A DNA stretch of 64,000 nucleotides from Pseudomonas sp. Q2-TVG4-2 (GTDB lineage: Bacteria; Pseudomonadota; Gammaproteobacteria; Pseudomonadales; Pseudomonadaceae), in NCBI RefSeq assembly GCF_013620795.1, contig NZ_LGLW01000004.1, positions 310,001 to 374,000 of the forward strand. Reading direction: 5' to 3'. The notes beneath the pieces are model-generated. The model was not told the DNA's origin and did not search any database. It worked only from the letters and a program-made list of their open reading frames with translations. Both the position numbers and the translations under genes were made by a program. Of the stretch, positions 19,555-28,703 are shown in pieces (position 1 is the stretch's first letter; every line of letters starts with the position of its first letter).

Positions 19555-19601
19555 TGTTTGTATGAGCCGTCGATCAGCCACTTGGGGATCGTAGCCCTCC
19601 C

Positions 19602-20885
19602 ATGCACAAGCCCACTACCGATCCGCAGCCCTCTCGCATCATGTGGATGGTCCTGCTGATGCTCGTCTGCCAGGCGCTGATATCACCCTCATCGATAGCG
19701 CAGGAAAGCGTCGCCACGGTGCGTCTCGACGGCCGCACGCTTTTTCGCATCGGCGCTGATGCCGAGCTAGAAGCCAGACCTCGGGCGCGGCAGGTCGAGA
19801 AGCAGCTGGCTGCCGTATTGGAGACGCCCCAGGGCATCACCCGCGCGCGAATCGAGAAGGCCGGCGAAGACGGTGAGAATCGCCAGATCAGCGTCGCCGG
19901 CCGGCCGCTAGTGGAAGTCACGCCGATGGATGCAGAAGCCAATGGCGAGACGATCGAAACCTTGGCGCGGCAATGGGCGGCGCTGATCGACAGCGCGCTG
20001 GAAACAGCGGTGGAGCGCCGCGACTCGGAGCGCGGGCGCTTCGTCACCTCGGTCCAGGCAAGCGTCGAGACGGCCTTCGCCCGCCTGCTCGAATCAGCGA
20101 TCCAGACCATTCCGCGGATCCTTGCCGCGGTGCTGGTACTGCTGCTGTTCTGGGGGCTGGCGGTCGGCGTGCGAGCCCTGATGCGGTTGATCTTCAGTCG
20201 CCTGGGTGACGATCGGACCGTGGAAAATCTAGTCCGCCAGGTCAGCTACTACACCGTGTGGTTGCTCGGCTTGATCGTGGCGGCGAGCGCCTTCGGCCTG
20301 GAACCCGGAACGCTCGCCACCGGCCTGGGCCTGACCAGTTTGGCGCTTGGCTTTGCCTTGAAGGACATTCTCTCCAACTTCGTCAGCGGGCTGCTGATAC
20401 TGACGTTGCGACCCTTTGAGCTGGGTGACCAGATCATCATCGGTGAAACCGAGGGCAGCGTGGAGCGCATCGAACTGCGGGCGACGCAGATTCGCACCTA
20501 CGATGGCCGCCGCGTGCTGGTGCCGAACGCCGAAACCTTCACCTCCCGAGTGACCAACAATACCGCTGCACCGATCCGCCGCGGCAAGGTTGTCTGCACC
20601 CTCGGCTACGGCATCGACATCGACGCTACGAGCCAGGTCATGTGCCAGGCCGCGCAGGACACTGCCGGGGTGCTCGCCACGCCGCCCGCTTCGGTGCAGC
20701 TCAGCGAACTGGGCACGGCCGAGCTGGTGTTCGATGTGGAGTTCTGGTGCGATTCGCGGCGATCGGATTTCGTCATGACCGCGTCGCAGGTGCGCAAGGC
20801 ACTGGTGGTCGCCCTGCGTGCCGCGGGCGTGGCGCTGCCCGACCAGGCAAGGCAACACCTGGTGCTGCACACCCCGAAGAGCTGA
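19602..20885 (+). CDS. MscS-family mechanosensitive channel
   Basis: A 427-residue membrane protein. A cleavable signal or first helix (IMWMVLLMLVCQALISPSS) leads into a periplasmic segment of about 130 residues. Two or three transmembrane helices follow (about 165-185, 205-220 and the pore helix). The pore helix and beta domain carry the MscS signature GLGLTSLALGFALKDILSNF and LRPFELGDQIIIG, then the RTYDGRRVLVPNAE block. It should release solutes on hypo-osmotic shock. The ribosome site before 19602 is weak, so the start is less certain. Confidence 0.9.
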   Translation: MHKPTTDPQPSRIMWMVLLMLVCQALISPSSIAQESVATVRLDGRTLFRIGADAELEARPRARQVEKQLAAVLETPQGITRARIEKAGEDGENRQISVAGRPLVEVTPMDAEANGETIETLARQWAALIDSALETAVERRDSERGRFVTSVQASVETAFARLLESAIQTIPRILAAVLVLLLFWGLAVGVRALMRLIFSRLGDDRTVENLVRQVSYYTVWLLGLIVAASAFGLEPGTLATGLGLTSLALGFALKDILSNFVSGLLILTLRPFELGDQIIIGETEGSVERIELRATQIRTYDGRRVLVPNAETFTSRVTNNTAAPIRRGKVVCTLGYGIDIDATSQVMCQAAQDTAGVLATPPASVQLSELGTAELVFDVEFWCDSRRSDFVMTASQVRKALVVALRAAGVALPDQARQHLVLHTPKS

Positions 20886-21141
20886 ACGGCTGATCTACAG
20901 CGCCGACACAAACGTTTACCAAACCCCAATCCGCCGCCGGCATTCTTCCCTTGTACGTGCCGAGGCGCGCCAGGAGCGCAGCAGAGGCAAGCCACCGGCC
21001 AGCGTTCGGCAGCGATCCGCAAGGGCCCACGGCCGCCAGCAGAAGTTTGCCGGAACCGCGTTCACCCCACGGCGGTCGAGTATAAGTCCGCGCGGAATCC
21101 CGCAGCGAAGCCGTGCGAAAGCCCAACGAAGGCCAGACTGA

Positions 21142-22317
21142 ATGAGGCAGTTACTGAGAAACCCAGCGTTAATGGTGGCCACCACGTTTCTGCTGGTTGC
21201 CTGCTCGGAAGACAAGAATGCCGACCAGCCCGCTCCGCCTCCGCCCGAGGTAGAGGTCATGACGGTCGACCCACAGCCGATCGCTAATATCATCGAGCTG
21301 CCAGGACGCGTCCAGGCCGTACGCATTGCCGAGATTCGCGCTCGGGTCGACGGCATCATCCAGCAAAGGCTCTACGAGGAAGGCACCGACGTCGAAGTCG
21401 GCACGCCGTTGTTCCAGATCGACCCGCGGGAAATGCGCGCCAACCTCAAGGCCGCCAAGGCGGCATTGGAACGCGCCGAAGCCACCGCGCTGAATGCGGC
21501 GCAGGACGTCAGACGCTACAAAGGTCTGGTCGCCAAACAGGCGATCAGCCAGCAGGAATACGACACCGCGCTGGCCACGCTGCGCACGGCTAAAGCAGAC
21601 GTGTCACAAGCCGAAGCCAACGTGCAATCAGCCGAACTCGACCTGGAATACACCACCGTCGAGTCGCCCATCGAAGGCCGTGCAGGCCGCGCCCAGGTCA
21701 CCGAGGGCGCGCTGGTCAGCGACAGCGAAGGCACCTTGCTGACGACCGTGGAGCAGTTCGCACCGGTCTACGTAAATTTCGCGCAATCGAGTTCTAATCT
21801 ATTGGAAATCCGCGCGCAGCTCGCCTCCGGACAACTGAAGCTGCCGGACGAAGGGCGCGTCGAGGTGAAACTGACCCTGGAAAACGGCAGCGAGTACCCG
21901 CACCCGGGCTACGTCGACTTCTACGCCATGAGCATCGACGAGAACACCGGTACCGTGGCCGTACGCGCCGAATTCCCCAATCCGGACAGATTGCTGCTGC
22001 CGGGCCAGTTCGTCCGCGCCCGGATCAATGCCGGCACTCGCCCGAACGGCGTGCTGATTCCGCAGCGTGCGGTGATGGTCAACGACCAGGCGGCGCGAGT
22101 GCTGCTTGTCGGTGGGGATAACAAGGTGGCCCCGCAGGAGATAGAGCTGGGCGAGCTACAAGGCAGCGACTGGGTCATCCAGGACGGCCTGAAAGCCGGA
22201 GACGTAGTGATCGTCGAGGGCGGCGGCAACGTCCGTAGCGGCGCAACGGTACGAACCATAGCCTACGAGCGCAAGGAGCCGCCGGAACCGTCGTCGCCCT
22301 CCGGACCGGCCCTATGA
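21142..22317 (+). CDS. RND efflux membrane-fusion lipoprotein (MexA/AcrA type)
   Basis: A 391-residue periplasmic adaptor. The lipobox LLVAC places the lipidated Cys at residue 21, anchoring it to the inner membrane. The barrel-sandwich hybrid half IRARVDGIIQQRLYEEGTDV is followed by a coiled-coil hairpin (about residues 95-165) and its second half YTTVESPIEGRAGR. The later beta-barrel includes LLPGQFVRARI. The GAAGG ribosome site precedes 21142. It overlaps the permease gene by four bases (ATGA), so the two are translationally coupled. No regulator gene lies beside it. Confidence 0.93.
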   Translation: MRQLLRNPALMVATTFLLVACSEDKNADQPAPPPPEVEVMTVDPQPIANIIELPGRVQAVRIAEIRARVDGIIQQRLYEEGTDVEVGTPLFQIDPREMRANLKAAKAALERAEATALNAAQDVRRYKGLVAKQAISQQEYDTALATLRTAKADVSQAEANVQSAELDLEYTTVESPIEGRAGRAQVTEGALVSDSEGTLLTTVEQFAPVYVNFAQSSSNLLEIRAQLASGQLKLPDEGRVEVKLTLENGSEYPHPGYVDFYAMSIDENTGTVAVRAEFPNPDRLLLPGQFVRARINAGTRPNGVLIPQRAVMVNDQAARVLLVGGDNKVAPQEIELGELQGSDWVIQDGLKAGDVVIVEGGGNVRSGATVRTIAYERKEPPEPSSPSGPAL

Positions 22318-25300
22318 CTCCGGCCTTCTTCATTCGCCGCCCGGTCTTTGCCTGGGTCATCGCCCTGGGCATTCTGCTTGGCGGCCTGCTGGCCGTGCGC
22401 TCACTGCCGATCGAGCAGTACCCGAGTATCGCGCCGCCAAGCCTGCGTATCAGCGTCACCTACCCCGGCGCGGACGCATCGGTGTTGGAAACCAACGTCA
22501 CCCAGGTGATCGAGCAGGAGCTCAACGGTGTAGAGGGCTTCCTCTACATGGACTCATCGAGCCGCTCCAACGGCAGCGCGTCCATCGAGCTGACGTTCGA
22601 GGCCGGGACCGATATCGACATCGCCCAGATGGAAGTGCAAAACCGCCTGAGCCGCGTCGAACAACGCCTGCCCGAGGAGGTTCGCCGCCAAGGCATTCAG
22701 GTGTTCCAGGCGTCACAGGACTTTCTGCTGATCATTTCGCTGTTTTCTGAGAACGGCACAATGAGCACGCTGGAACTGGGCCATTTCGCCACGACACGCG
22801 TACTCGACGAGCTGCGTCGGGTTCAAGGTGTAGGCGACATTCGCGAGTTCTACACCGCTTACGCCATGCGCATCTGGCTCGACCCTGACCGGCTGGCAAG
22901 CTTTGGCCTGTCGGCCGCCGACGTACTGGCGGCGGTACAGGAGCAGAACAGCCAATCCGCAGGCGGCGCGCTGGGTGATCTGCCGCTGGCCGAGAACATC
23001 GAGATCAACGCACCGCTGGAAACCCGCGACCGCTTCAGCACGCCGGAGGAGTTCGCGGCGATCATCCTGCGTGCCGGCCCGGATGGCTCGGCCATACGGC
23101 TGCGGGACGTTGCCCGGGTCGAACTGGGCGCACAGAACTATACCTTTCGCAGCGAGCTCAACGGTCAGCCAGCCGCGGGCCTCGCCGTACAGCTGTCGCC
23201 CGGCGCCAACGCGTTGGATACCGCCGCCGCCGTCAAACAGCGAATGCGCGAGCTGGCCGAAGGCTTTCCCGAGGATGTCGCCTGGAGCGTACCGTTCGAC
23301 TCGACGCCGTTCATTTCTTCATCGATCCAGCAGGTCGTGGTGACCTTGTTGCAGGCAATGGCATTGGTGGTGCTGGTGATGTTGCTGTTCCTGCAGAACT
23401 GGCGCACCACGTTGATCCCCACCATTGTCATTCCCATCACACTGGCGGGCACCTGCCTCGGCCTGTGGATTGCCGGCTTCTCGATCAACCTGCTGAGCCT
23501 GTTCGGCATGGTGCTGGCGATCGGCACCCTGGTGGACGATGCCATCGTGGTGGTGGAGAACGTCAAACGGATCATGGACGAAGAACAGTTGCCGCCTTAT
23601 CAGGCCACGGTCAAGGCAATGGAGCAGGTCACGGCGCCGATCATCGGTACGACGCTGGCGCTGATCGCGGTGTTCGTGCCGCTGGCGTTCTTTCCCGGTT
23701 CGACCGGCGGAATCTACCGCCAATTCGCAGCGACCCTGTCGATTGCCGTAGCCACTTCGACGGTACTGGCGCTCGTGCTCACGCCTGCTCTTTGCGCTGC
23801 GTTGCTCAAACCCAGGCCGCAAGAACAGAAGCCCGGTTTGGGTCAGCGTATTTTCGCGCCCTTCAACCGCTGGATGGAGCGCACCACTGATCGCTATCAC
23901 CACGCCGTTGGCGGCATGCTCGCGCGACCGCTCTGGTTCCTGCTGGCGTTCGTCGGACTGCTGGCGCTGACGGCGTTTCTCTATCTGCGCATGCCTAGCG
24001 CCTTTCTCCCGGACGAAGACCAGGGCTCGCTCATGACGGTCATCCAGGCGCCCCCTGGCGCCACGGTCAAGCGCACCGAGGAGGCCATCGAGCAGGTCAA
24101 GGGGTTCTATGCCGATCATCCGCTGGTGGAAGACGCCATCACGGTTTACGGCTTCAGTTTCTTCGGCCAAGGACAGGCGCACGCAATGTCCTTCGTGCGG
24201 TTGATTCCCTGGGAGCAGCGCCCCGGAGATGGCGGCTCGGCCCAGGCGCTGGTACGCGAGGCCATGGGACGTTTCTCGCAGATCAAGGAAGCGCGTGTGT
24301 TCGCCCTGAACCCGCCGTCGATTCCCGGCCTGGGCGTGGCTGGCGGTTTCACCTTCAAGCTCGAAGACCGCAGCGGTCAGGGCTACCAGGCGCTGCTCGA
24401 TGCGCGCAACCAATTGCTGGCCAAGGCAGGTCAGAGCCCAGTGTTGCAGAACGTGCGCCCCGAAGGCGCTGACGATGCGCCGCGCCTGCGGGTCGATATC
24501 GACCGCATCAAGGCGCGCGCCCTGGGGCTCTCTATCAACGAGATCAATGCGACCCTCGCCATGGCCTTCGGCAGCGCCTACGCCAACGACTTCAACCGTG
24601 ACGGACGGGTGCTGCAGGTATTGCTACAGGCCGATGCGCCCTATCGCATGACGCCGCAAGACGTACTGGATCTGAAGGTGATCAACGATCAGGGCGAGAG
24701 CGTGCCCTTCGGCGCCTTCACGACGGTGAACTGGACCGAAGGTCCGACCCAGCTGCAGCGCTACAACGGTTACCCGGCGCTGACGCTCTCCGGTAGTGCC
24801 GCGCCAGGTTCGTCCACGGGTGAGGCGATGACCGAGATGGAGCGGCTGGCGACCGAGCTGCCAGGAGGCTTCAGCTACGAGTGGACCGGCGCCTCGCTGG
24901 AGGAGCAGCAGGCCTCCGGTCAGGTTGGCTTGCTGCTGGGCCTGTCACTGCTGATGGTCTTGATGGTGCTGGCGGCACTCTATGAAAGCTGGACGGTGCC
25001 GATTGCAGTATTGCTGGTGGTGCCGTTCGGGGCCTTGGGGGCGGTGCTGTTCGCAATGGCTCGCGAGCTGCCGGCCAACGTTTACTTCAATGTCGGCCTG
25101 GTGACCATCATCGGTCTGTCGGCAAAAAACGCGATTCTCATCGTCGAGTTCGCCATCGAGGAAGAGGGCCGTGGCAAAAGCCTCACCGATGCGGTGATGA
25201 GTGCGGTTCGGCTGCGCTTTCGCCCCGTCCTGATGACGTCGCTAACCTTCATCCTAGGGATGCTGCCGCTGGTGCTGTCGACCGGCGCGGGCGCGGCCGG

Positions 25301-25478
25301 TCGAATCGCGGTCGGCACCGGGGTCATGGGTGGGATGATCGTCGCCACCTTGCTCGGGCTGTTCTACATCCCGCTGTTCTATCTCTCGGTGCGCCGCTGG
25401 CTGACCAAGCGCCGCCCGCCGACCGCCGAAGACAAGGCGCACCCGGCCGATGCTCGAGAGGAGCCGAACAATGCATGA
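22314..25478 (+). CDS. RND multidrug efflux permease (HAE1 family, MexB/AcrB type)
   Basis: A 1054-residue inner-membrane proton-drug antiporter with 12 transmembrane helices and two large periplasmic loops. It starts FFIRRPVFAWVIALGILLGG. The proton-relay pair Asp408-Asp409 lies in IGTLVDDAIVVVEN on TM4, and the partner Lys is in LSAKNAILIVEFAIEE on TM10 (about residue 938). The length and motifs put it in the hydrophobe/amphiphile exporter class. Which drugs it moves cannot be read from sequence. It overlaps its neighbours by four bases upstream and eight downstream. Confidence 0.96.
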   Translation: MTPAFFIRRPVFAWVIALGILLGGLLAVRSLPIEQYPSIAPPSLRISVTYPGADASVLETNVTQVIEQELNGVEGFLYMDSSSRSNGSASIELTFEAGTDIDIAQMEVQNRLSRVEQRLPEEVRRQGIQVFQASQDFLLIISLFSENGTMSTLELGHFATTRVLDELRRVQGVGDIREFYTAYAMRIWLDPDRLASFGLSAADVLAAVQEQNSQSAGGALGDLPLAENIEINAPLETRDRFSTPEEFAAIILRAGPDGSAIRLRDVARVELGAQNYTFRSELNGQPAAGLAVQLSPGANALDTAAAVKQRMRELAEGFPEDVAWSVPFDSTPFISSSIQQVVVTLLQAMALVVLVMLLFLQNWRTTLIPTIVIPITLAGTCLGLWIAGFSINLLSLFGMVLAIGTLVDDAIVVVENVKRIMDEEQLPPYQATVKAMEQVTAPIIGTTLALIAVFVPLAFFPGSTGGIYRQFAATLSIAVATSTVLALVLTPALCAALLKPRPQEQKPGLGQRIFAPFNRWMERTTDRYHHAVGGMLARPLWFLLAFVGLLALTAFLYLRMPSAFLPDEDQGSLMTVIQAPPGATVKRTEEAIEQVKGFYADHPLVEDAITVYGFSFFGQGQAHAMSFVRLIPWEQRPGDGGSAQALVREAMGRFSQIKEARVFALNPPSIPGLGVAGGFTFKLEDRSGQGYQALLDARNQLLAKAGQSPVLQNVRPEGADDAPRLRVDIDRIKARALGLSINEINATLAMAFGSAYANDFNRDGRVLQVLLQADAPYRMTPQDVLDLKVINDQGESVPFGAFTTVNWTEGPTQLQRYNGYPALTLSGSAAPGSSTGEAMTEMERLATELPGGFSYEWTGASLEEQQASGQVGLLLGLSLLMVLMVLAALYESWTVPIAVLLVVPFGALGAVLFAMARELPANVYFNVGLVTIIGLSAKNAILIVEFAIEEEGRGKSLTDAVMSAVRLRFRPVLMTSLTFILGMLPLVLSTGAGAAGRIAVGTGVMGGMIVATLLGLFYIPLFYLSVRRWLTKRRPPTAEDKAHPADAREEPNNA

Positions 25479-27060
25479 CGGGCCATTTAAAAACGCAGTC
25501 TTGCCAACGCAGGTCGTTTTTCAATGGCCTGTTCGGGTCGCGCCGCTGTTCATAGCCGTCCTGCTTGCCAGTTGTCAGCTCGCCCCGCCCCATGAACAAC
25601 CGCCCTCACCCAGCGCCGCACAGTATCCGGCCGAGTACCAACCGATGCACGGCGAAGCGAAGGCCAACGAAATTGCCTGGCGGGAATTTCTCAGCGATCA
25701 GCGCCTGCACGCTTACATGAATGCAGCATTGCGGCGCAATCGGGACCTGCAGATCGCCGTGGCGCGTATCGAAGAAGCCCGCGGGCAGTTCGGTGTGCAG
25801 GGCGCCGATCGTTACCCCACCCTGGCCGCCACCGCCGATGCTAGCCGTGGCCGCTTTCCGGCCAGCGGTGCAGGCACGACCGGCGCCGGTTCAGCCGGTA
25901 GCGGCTCGGCGGGTGGCAGAACACTCGGCAGCTCCGCCGGTCCGGGCGGACAAATCACCGAGCGGTTCTCGGTGGGCCTCGGCATTACCGCGTTCGAGCT
26001 CGATTTCTGGGGCCGGGTGCGCAATCTCACCGAAGCCGCCCGCGCGCAATACCTGTCCACCATCGAAGCGCAGCGCGCCTTTCAGCTGTCCTTGATTGCC
26101 GACGTGGCCTCGACTTACCTGGCTATCCGCGGCGCCGAGGCGCGCATCGATCTCGCCGAGGCAACCTTGCAGAGCCGCCGCGATGGGTTACGCATCGCGC
26201 AGGTGCGCTTCGATGCCGGCATCACCTCGGCACTGGACTTTAACCAGGCGCAGGCGTTATTGACGCAGGCCAAAACCGAGCTGTCGAGCCTGCGCCTGCT
26301 GCGGGCCGAGCAAATAAACTATCTCACCCAGCTGGTAGGCGGCCCGCTGCAACAGCCTGTGCCAGGGTCGTTACCGCTGAGCGAACAGGTCGACCCGATG
26401 ACATTGGACGCGGGGCTGCCCTCCGAACTGTTGCTGGTGCGCCCGGATATCATCGGCGCCGAGCAGACCTTGCGCGCCGCGCGCGCCAATATTGGCGTGG
26501 CGCGTGCCGCGTTCTTTCCGCAGATTTCGCTGACCGGCAGCTTCGGTTACGTCTCCAATGAACTCGACAATCTGGTTAGCCGGGACAATCGCACCTGGAG
26601 CATCGGGCCTTCAATCAGCCTGCCCCTGTTCGATTTCGGCCGCAACCGCGGCAACCTGACGGTCGCCGAAGCTCGCGAGAACATCGCCGTCGCCGAGTAT
26701 GAAAGCGCCATCGAAACCGCCTTTCGTGAAGTCGCCGACGCGCTCGCAGGGCGCCGCTATCTGGCTGAGCAGGTGGTCGCGCAAGAGGAGAATGTCGCCA
26801 CGCTGAGGCGCATCGCCGATCTGGCGCGTGAGCGCTATGCCGAGGGAGCCGTGAATTACCTGCAGGTGCTCGATGCCGAACGCAATCTGTTCGATGCCGA
26901 ACAGGCATTCATCGAGGTCAAACGCGCGCAGGTGCAGAATCTGGTCGAGCTCTATGTCTCTCTCGGCGGAGGTACATCGGCCCAACCGCTTGCAACCTCC
27001 GCCCGCAGGCAGACAGACGGTTGCTCCGATGCTTCCCTTCCGACCTGTGGAGCTGAATGA
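25471..27060 (+). CDS. Outer-membrane efflux channel lipoprotein (OprM/NodT family)
   Basis: A 529-residue TolC-type outer-membrane factor. The lipobox LLASC puts the acylated Cys at 35. The mature protein has the two OEP repeats: one around SRGRFP through FELDFWGRVRNLTEAARAQY, the other around RPDIIGAEQTLRAARANIGVARAAFFPQ and PLFDFGRNRG. A Gly/Ser/Thr-rich loop (about residues 130-160) interrupts the first repeat. The start at 25471 follows AGGAG by seven bases; an earlier Met at 25450 is inside the permease gene without a ribosome site. It completes the efflux operon. Confidence 0.93.
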   Translation: MHDGPFKNAVLPTQVVFQWPVRVAPLFIAVLLASCQLAPPHEQPPSPSAAQYPAEYQPMHGEAKANEIAWREFLSDQRLHAYMNAALRRNRDLQIAVARIEEARGQFGVQGADRYPTLAATADASRGRFPASGAGTTGAGSAGSGSAGGRTLGSSAGPGGQITERFSVGLGITAFELDFWGRVRNLTEAARAQYLSTIEAQRAFQLSLIADVASTYLAIRGAEARIDLAEATLQSRRDGLRIAQVRFDAGITSALDFNQAQALLTQAKTELSSLRLLRAEQINYLTQLVGGPLQQPVPGSLPLSEQVDPMTLDAGLPSELLLVRPDIIGAEQTLRAARANIGVARAAFFPQISLTGSFGYVSNELDNLVSRDNRTWSIGPSISLPLFDFGRNRGNLTVAEARENIAVAEYESAIETAFREVADALAGRRYLAEQVVAQEENVATLRRIADLARERYAEGAVNYLQVLDAERNLFDAEQAFIEVKRAQVQNLVELYVSLGGGTSAQPLATSARRQTDGCSDASLPTCGAE

Positions 27061-27112
27061 CCCGAACGCCGCGAAGGTCCAACGAAGACCTACATCAACC
27101 GAGGATCATGTA

Positions 27113-27610
27113 ATGGGCCTGTTCGACACGATCAAAGAAAAACTGGGCATGGGCGGCGTAAGCAACGAAGCGCACAAACCTGCCGCGCCAGATTCGGGCA
27201 CCAATCAACACGCCACCGATACGGTTGTGGATTCCGAACGGCCCACCACGGCCAACAACGCCACCACCGCGCCCCCCGCTGCCGGCGGATCGGCAACTGG
27301 CATGACCGGCACAACCGGCACGGTGGGTACCGCTGGCGGCACCACCAATGCCATTGACGTACCGGCCAAACTCGACGGCATGGCGGCGAACCATCCGGAG
27401 CAGTTGAACTGGCGCACCTCCATCGTCGATCTGCTCAAGCTGCTGGGCCTCGATAGCAGCCTGGAATCACGCAAGGAGCTCGCCGCCGAACTGGGTTGCC
27501 CGCCAGACAAGATGGCCGATTCGGCGCAGATGAATGTCTGGCTGCACCGCACCGTCATGCACAAGCTCGCCGAGCACGGCGGCACGGTTCCGCCGGAGCT
27601 ACGCACCTGA
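27113..27610 (+). CDS. DUF3597 domain protein
   Basis: A 165-residue protein starting MGLFDTIKEKLGMG. The middle (about residues 20-80) is a low-complexity Thr/Gly/Ala linker with TGTTGTVGTAGGTT. The C-terminal 85 residues form the DUF3597 domain (LDGMAANHPEQLNWRTSIVD, LGLDSSLESRKELAAELG, MNVWLHRTVMHKLAEHGG). The start at 27113 has GAGG eight bases upstream. The N-terminal amphipathic start resembles LysM-less relatives of stress proteins; the function is unknown. Confidence 0.85.
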   Translation: MGLFDTIKEKLGMGGVSNEAHKPAAPDSGTNQHATDTVVDSERPTTANNATTAPPAAGGSATGMTGTTGTVGTAGGTTNAIDVPAKLDGMAANHPEQLNWRTSIVDLLKLLGLDSSLESRKELAAELGCPPDKMADSAQMNVWLHRTVMHKLAEHGGTVPPELRT

Positions 27611-27650
27611 GCGAATGGTTGGATTGGCGGTCAGCGCTAAGCGGTAAGCC

Positions 27651-27720
27651 TGATCGCCAGCAAGCTGGCTTCTACGAATAAGCGCAACACCACGCCCGTA
27701 GAAGCGAGCTTGCTCGCGAA
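27651..27720. repeat. REPIN: inverted pair of REP palindromes
   Basis: The left REP (27651-27676, core GCCAGCAAGCTGGC then TTCTACG) is inverted relative to the right REP (27697-27720, CGTAGAAGCGAGCTTGCTCG). Compared in the same direction, the two differ at two stem positions that compensate (GCCAGC/GCTGGC versus GCGAGC/GCTCGC), so each keeps its hairpin. This is the classic arrangement of a mobile REP doublet. It sits between DUF3597 and the inositol phosphatase, where it can also end both convergent transcripts. Confidence 0.8.
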
Positions 27721-27739
27721 CTGAAGCTGAACGTCGGCC

Positions 27740-28564
27740 TCAACCGTCCAGCGATGGTCCGATCATTTCGGCCAACTGGGGATAAACGCCCGGACAGGCG
27801 ACCAGATAAGGATTGCCACGTAGCAAGCCGTCATTGCGGAAGAAGTCGTTGACCTGGCCACCCGCCTCTTTCACCAGCACCAGCCCTGCCATGCAATCCC
27901 AGCTTTTAAGCTCGGTCTCGTAATAGCCGAGCAGGCGTCCGGCCGCCACGTAAGCGGTCATCAGCGCACCGGAGCCGTTGCGAAAGAACATCCCGCCTTC
28001 AGCCAGCAGCTTCTCGAGGAAGGGGATGAAATGCTCTTTGCCGCGCGGGTGAAAGGTGCCAGTGGCAGTCACGCCTTGGCCCACGTGGGTAGCGCCGCTC
28101 ACCTTCAAAGGCATGTCGTTGACGAACGCGCCTTGGCCCAGACAGCCATGAAACAGCTCGTTGTGGTTGGGGTCGGCAATGGCGCCCAGATGCGGCTCGC
28201 CGTCGATCAGCAGGCCGATCGACACGCACCAGTTATGTAGCCCGTTGACGAAACAGGCCGTGCCGTCGATGGGATCGATTACCCACACGCAGCGGGCACC
28301 GAGGTCGGCTGAGCCGCTCTCTTCACCGAGAAAGCCATCCTCGGGAAAGCGTTCGGCCAGCCGGGCGCGAATGAAATCTTCGATCTGCTTGTCCGCGATG
28401 CTCACCACGTCCTGCAAATCGTCGCCCTTGTGCTCGACCGTCAGCGCCTCGCGCTTGCGGTAGTAGTCCATGCCCAGCTGTGCCGCCTCGAGAGAGAGGG
28501 CTTTGGCACAGGCATAACGGGCAGCGATATCGAGATCGCTGGCGGCCGGTTGGTCGGAAGTCAT
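27740..28564 (-). CDS. Inositol monophosphatase family protein
   Basis: A 274-residue Mg2+/Li+-dependent phosphatase of the IMPase/FBPase/CysQ superfamily. Metal-site motifs are FLGEESGS, WVIDPIDGTACF and, near the C-terminus, SWDCMAGLVLVKEAGG. It is cytoplasmic, with AAAGGACC as ribosome site. It is not SuhB: the WSID-type spacing and the FVNGLHNWCVSIGL block match the histidinol-phosphatase/IMPase-like paralogues. The substrate is therefore open (inositol phosphate, histidinol phosphate or PAP). Confidence 0.9.
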   Translation of the reverse strand: MTSDQPAASDLDIAARYACAKALSLEAAQLGMDYYRKREALTVEHKGDDLQDVVSIADKQIEDFIRARLAERFPEDGFLGEESGSADLGARCVWVIDPIDGTACFVNGLHNWCVSIGLLIDGEPHLGAIADPNHNELFHGCLGQGAFVNDMPLKVSGATHVGQGVTATGTFHPRGKEHFIPFLEKLLAEGGMFFRNGSGALMTAYVAAGRLLGYYETELKSWDCMAGLVLVKEAGGQVNDFFRNDGLLRGNPYLVACPGVYPQLAEMIGPSLDG

Positions 28565-28662
28565 GACGGTCCTTTTACAACGGAATGAAACGGATCTGGT
28601 ACGGGCTGAACGCGCGCGCGGGAACAGCGAATTCTAGTGAATTGCCACCAGCGGGCAAACAC

Positions 28663-28696
28663 CAGGTGCGACAGTGGGCCGCCACTGCCGCACCTG
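28663..28696 (-). terminator. Terminator hairpin downstream of the catalase gene
   Basis: An interrupted stem, CAGGTGCG-A-CAGTGG, a GCCG loop, then CCACTG-C-CGCACCTG (28663-28696), lies seven bases past the catalase stop on the minus strand and is followed by a short GTGTTTG. It is a likely transcription stop, though the U-tract is short. Confidence 0.6.
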
Positions 28697-28703
28697 ACAG
28701 CTA

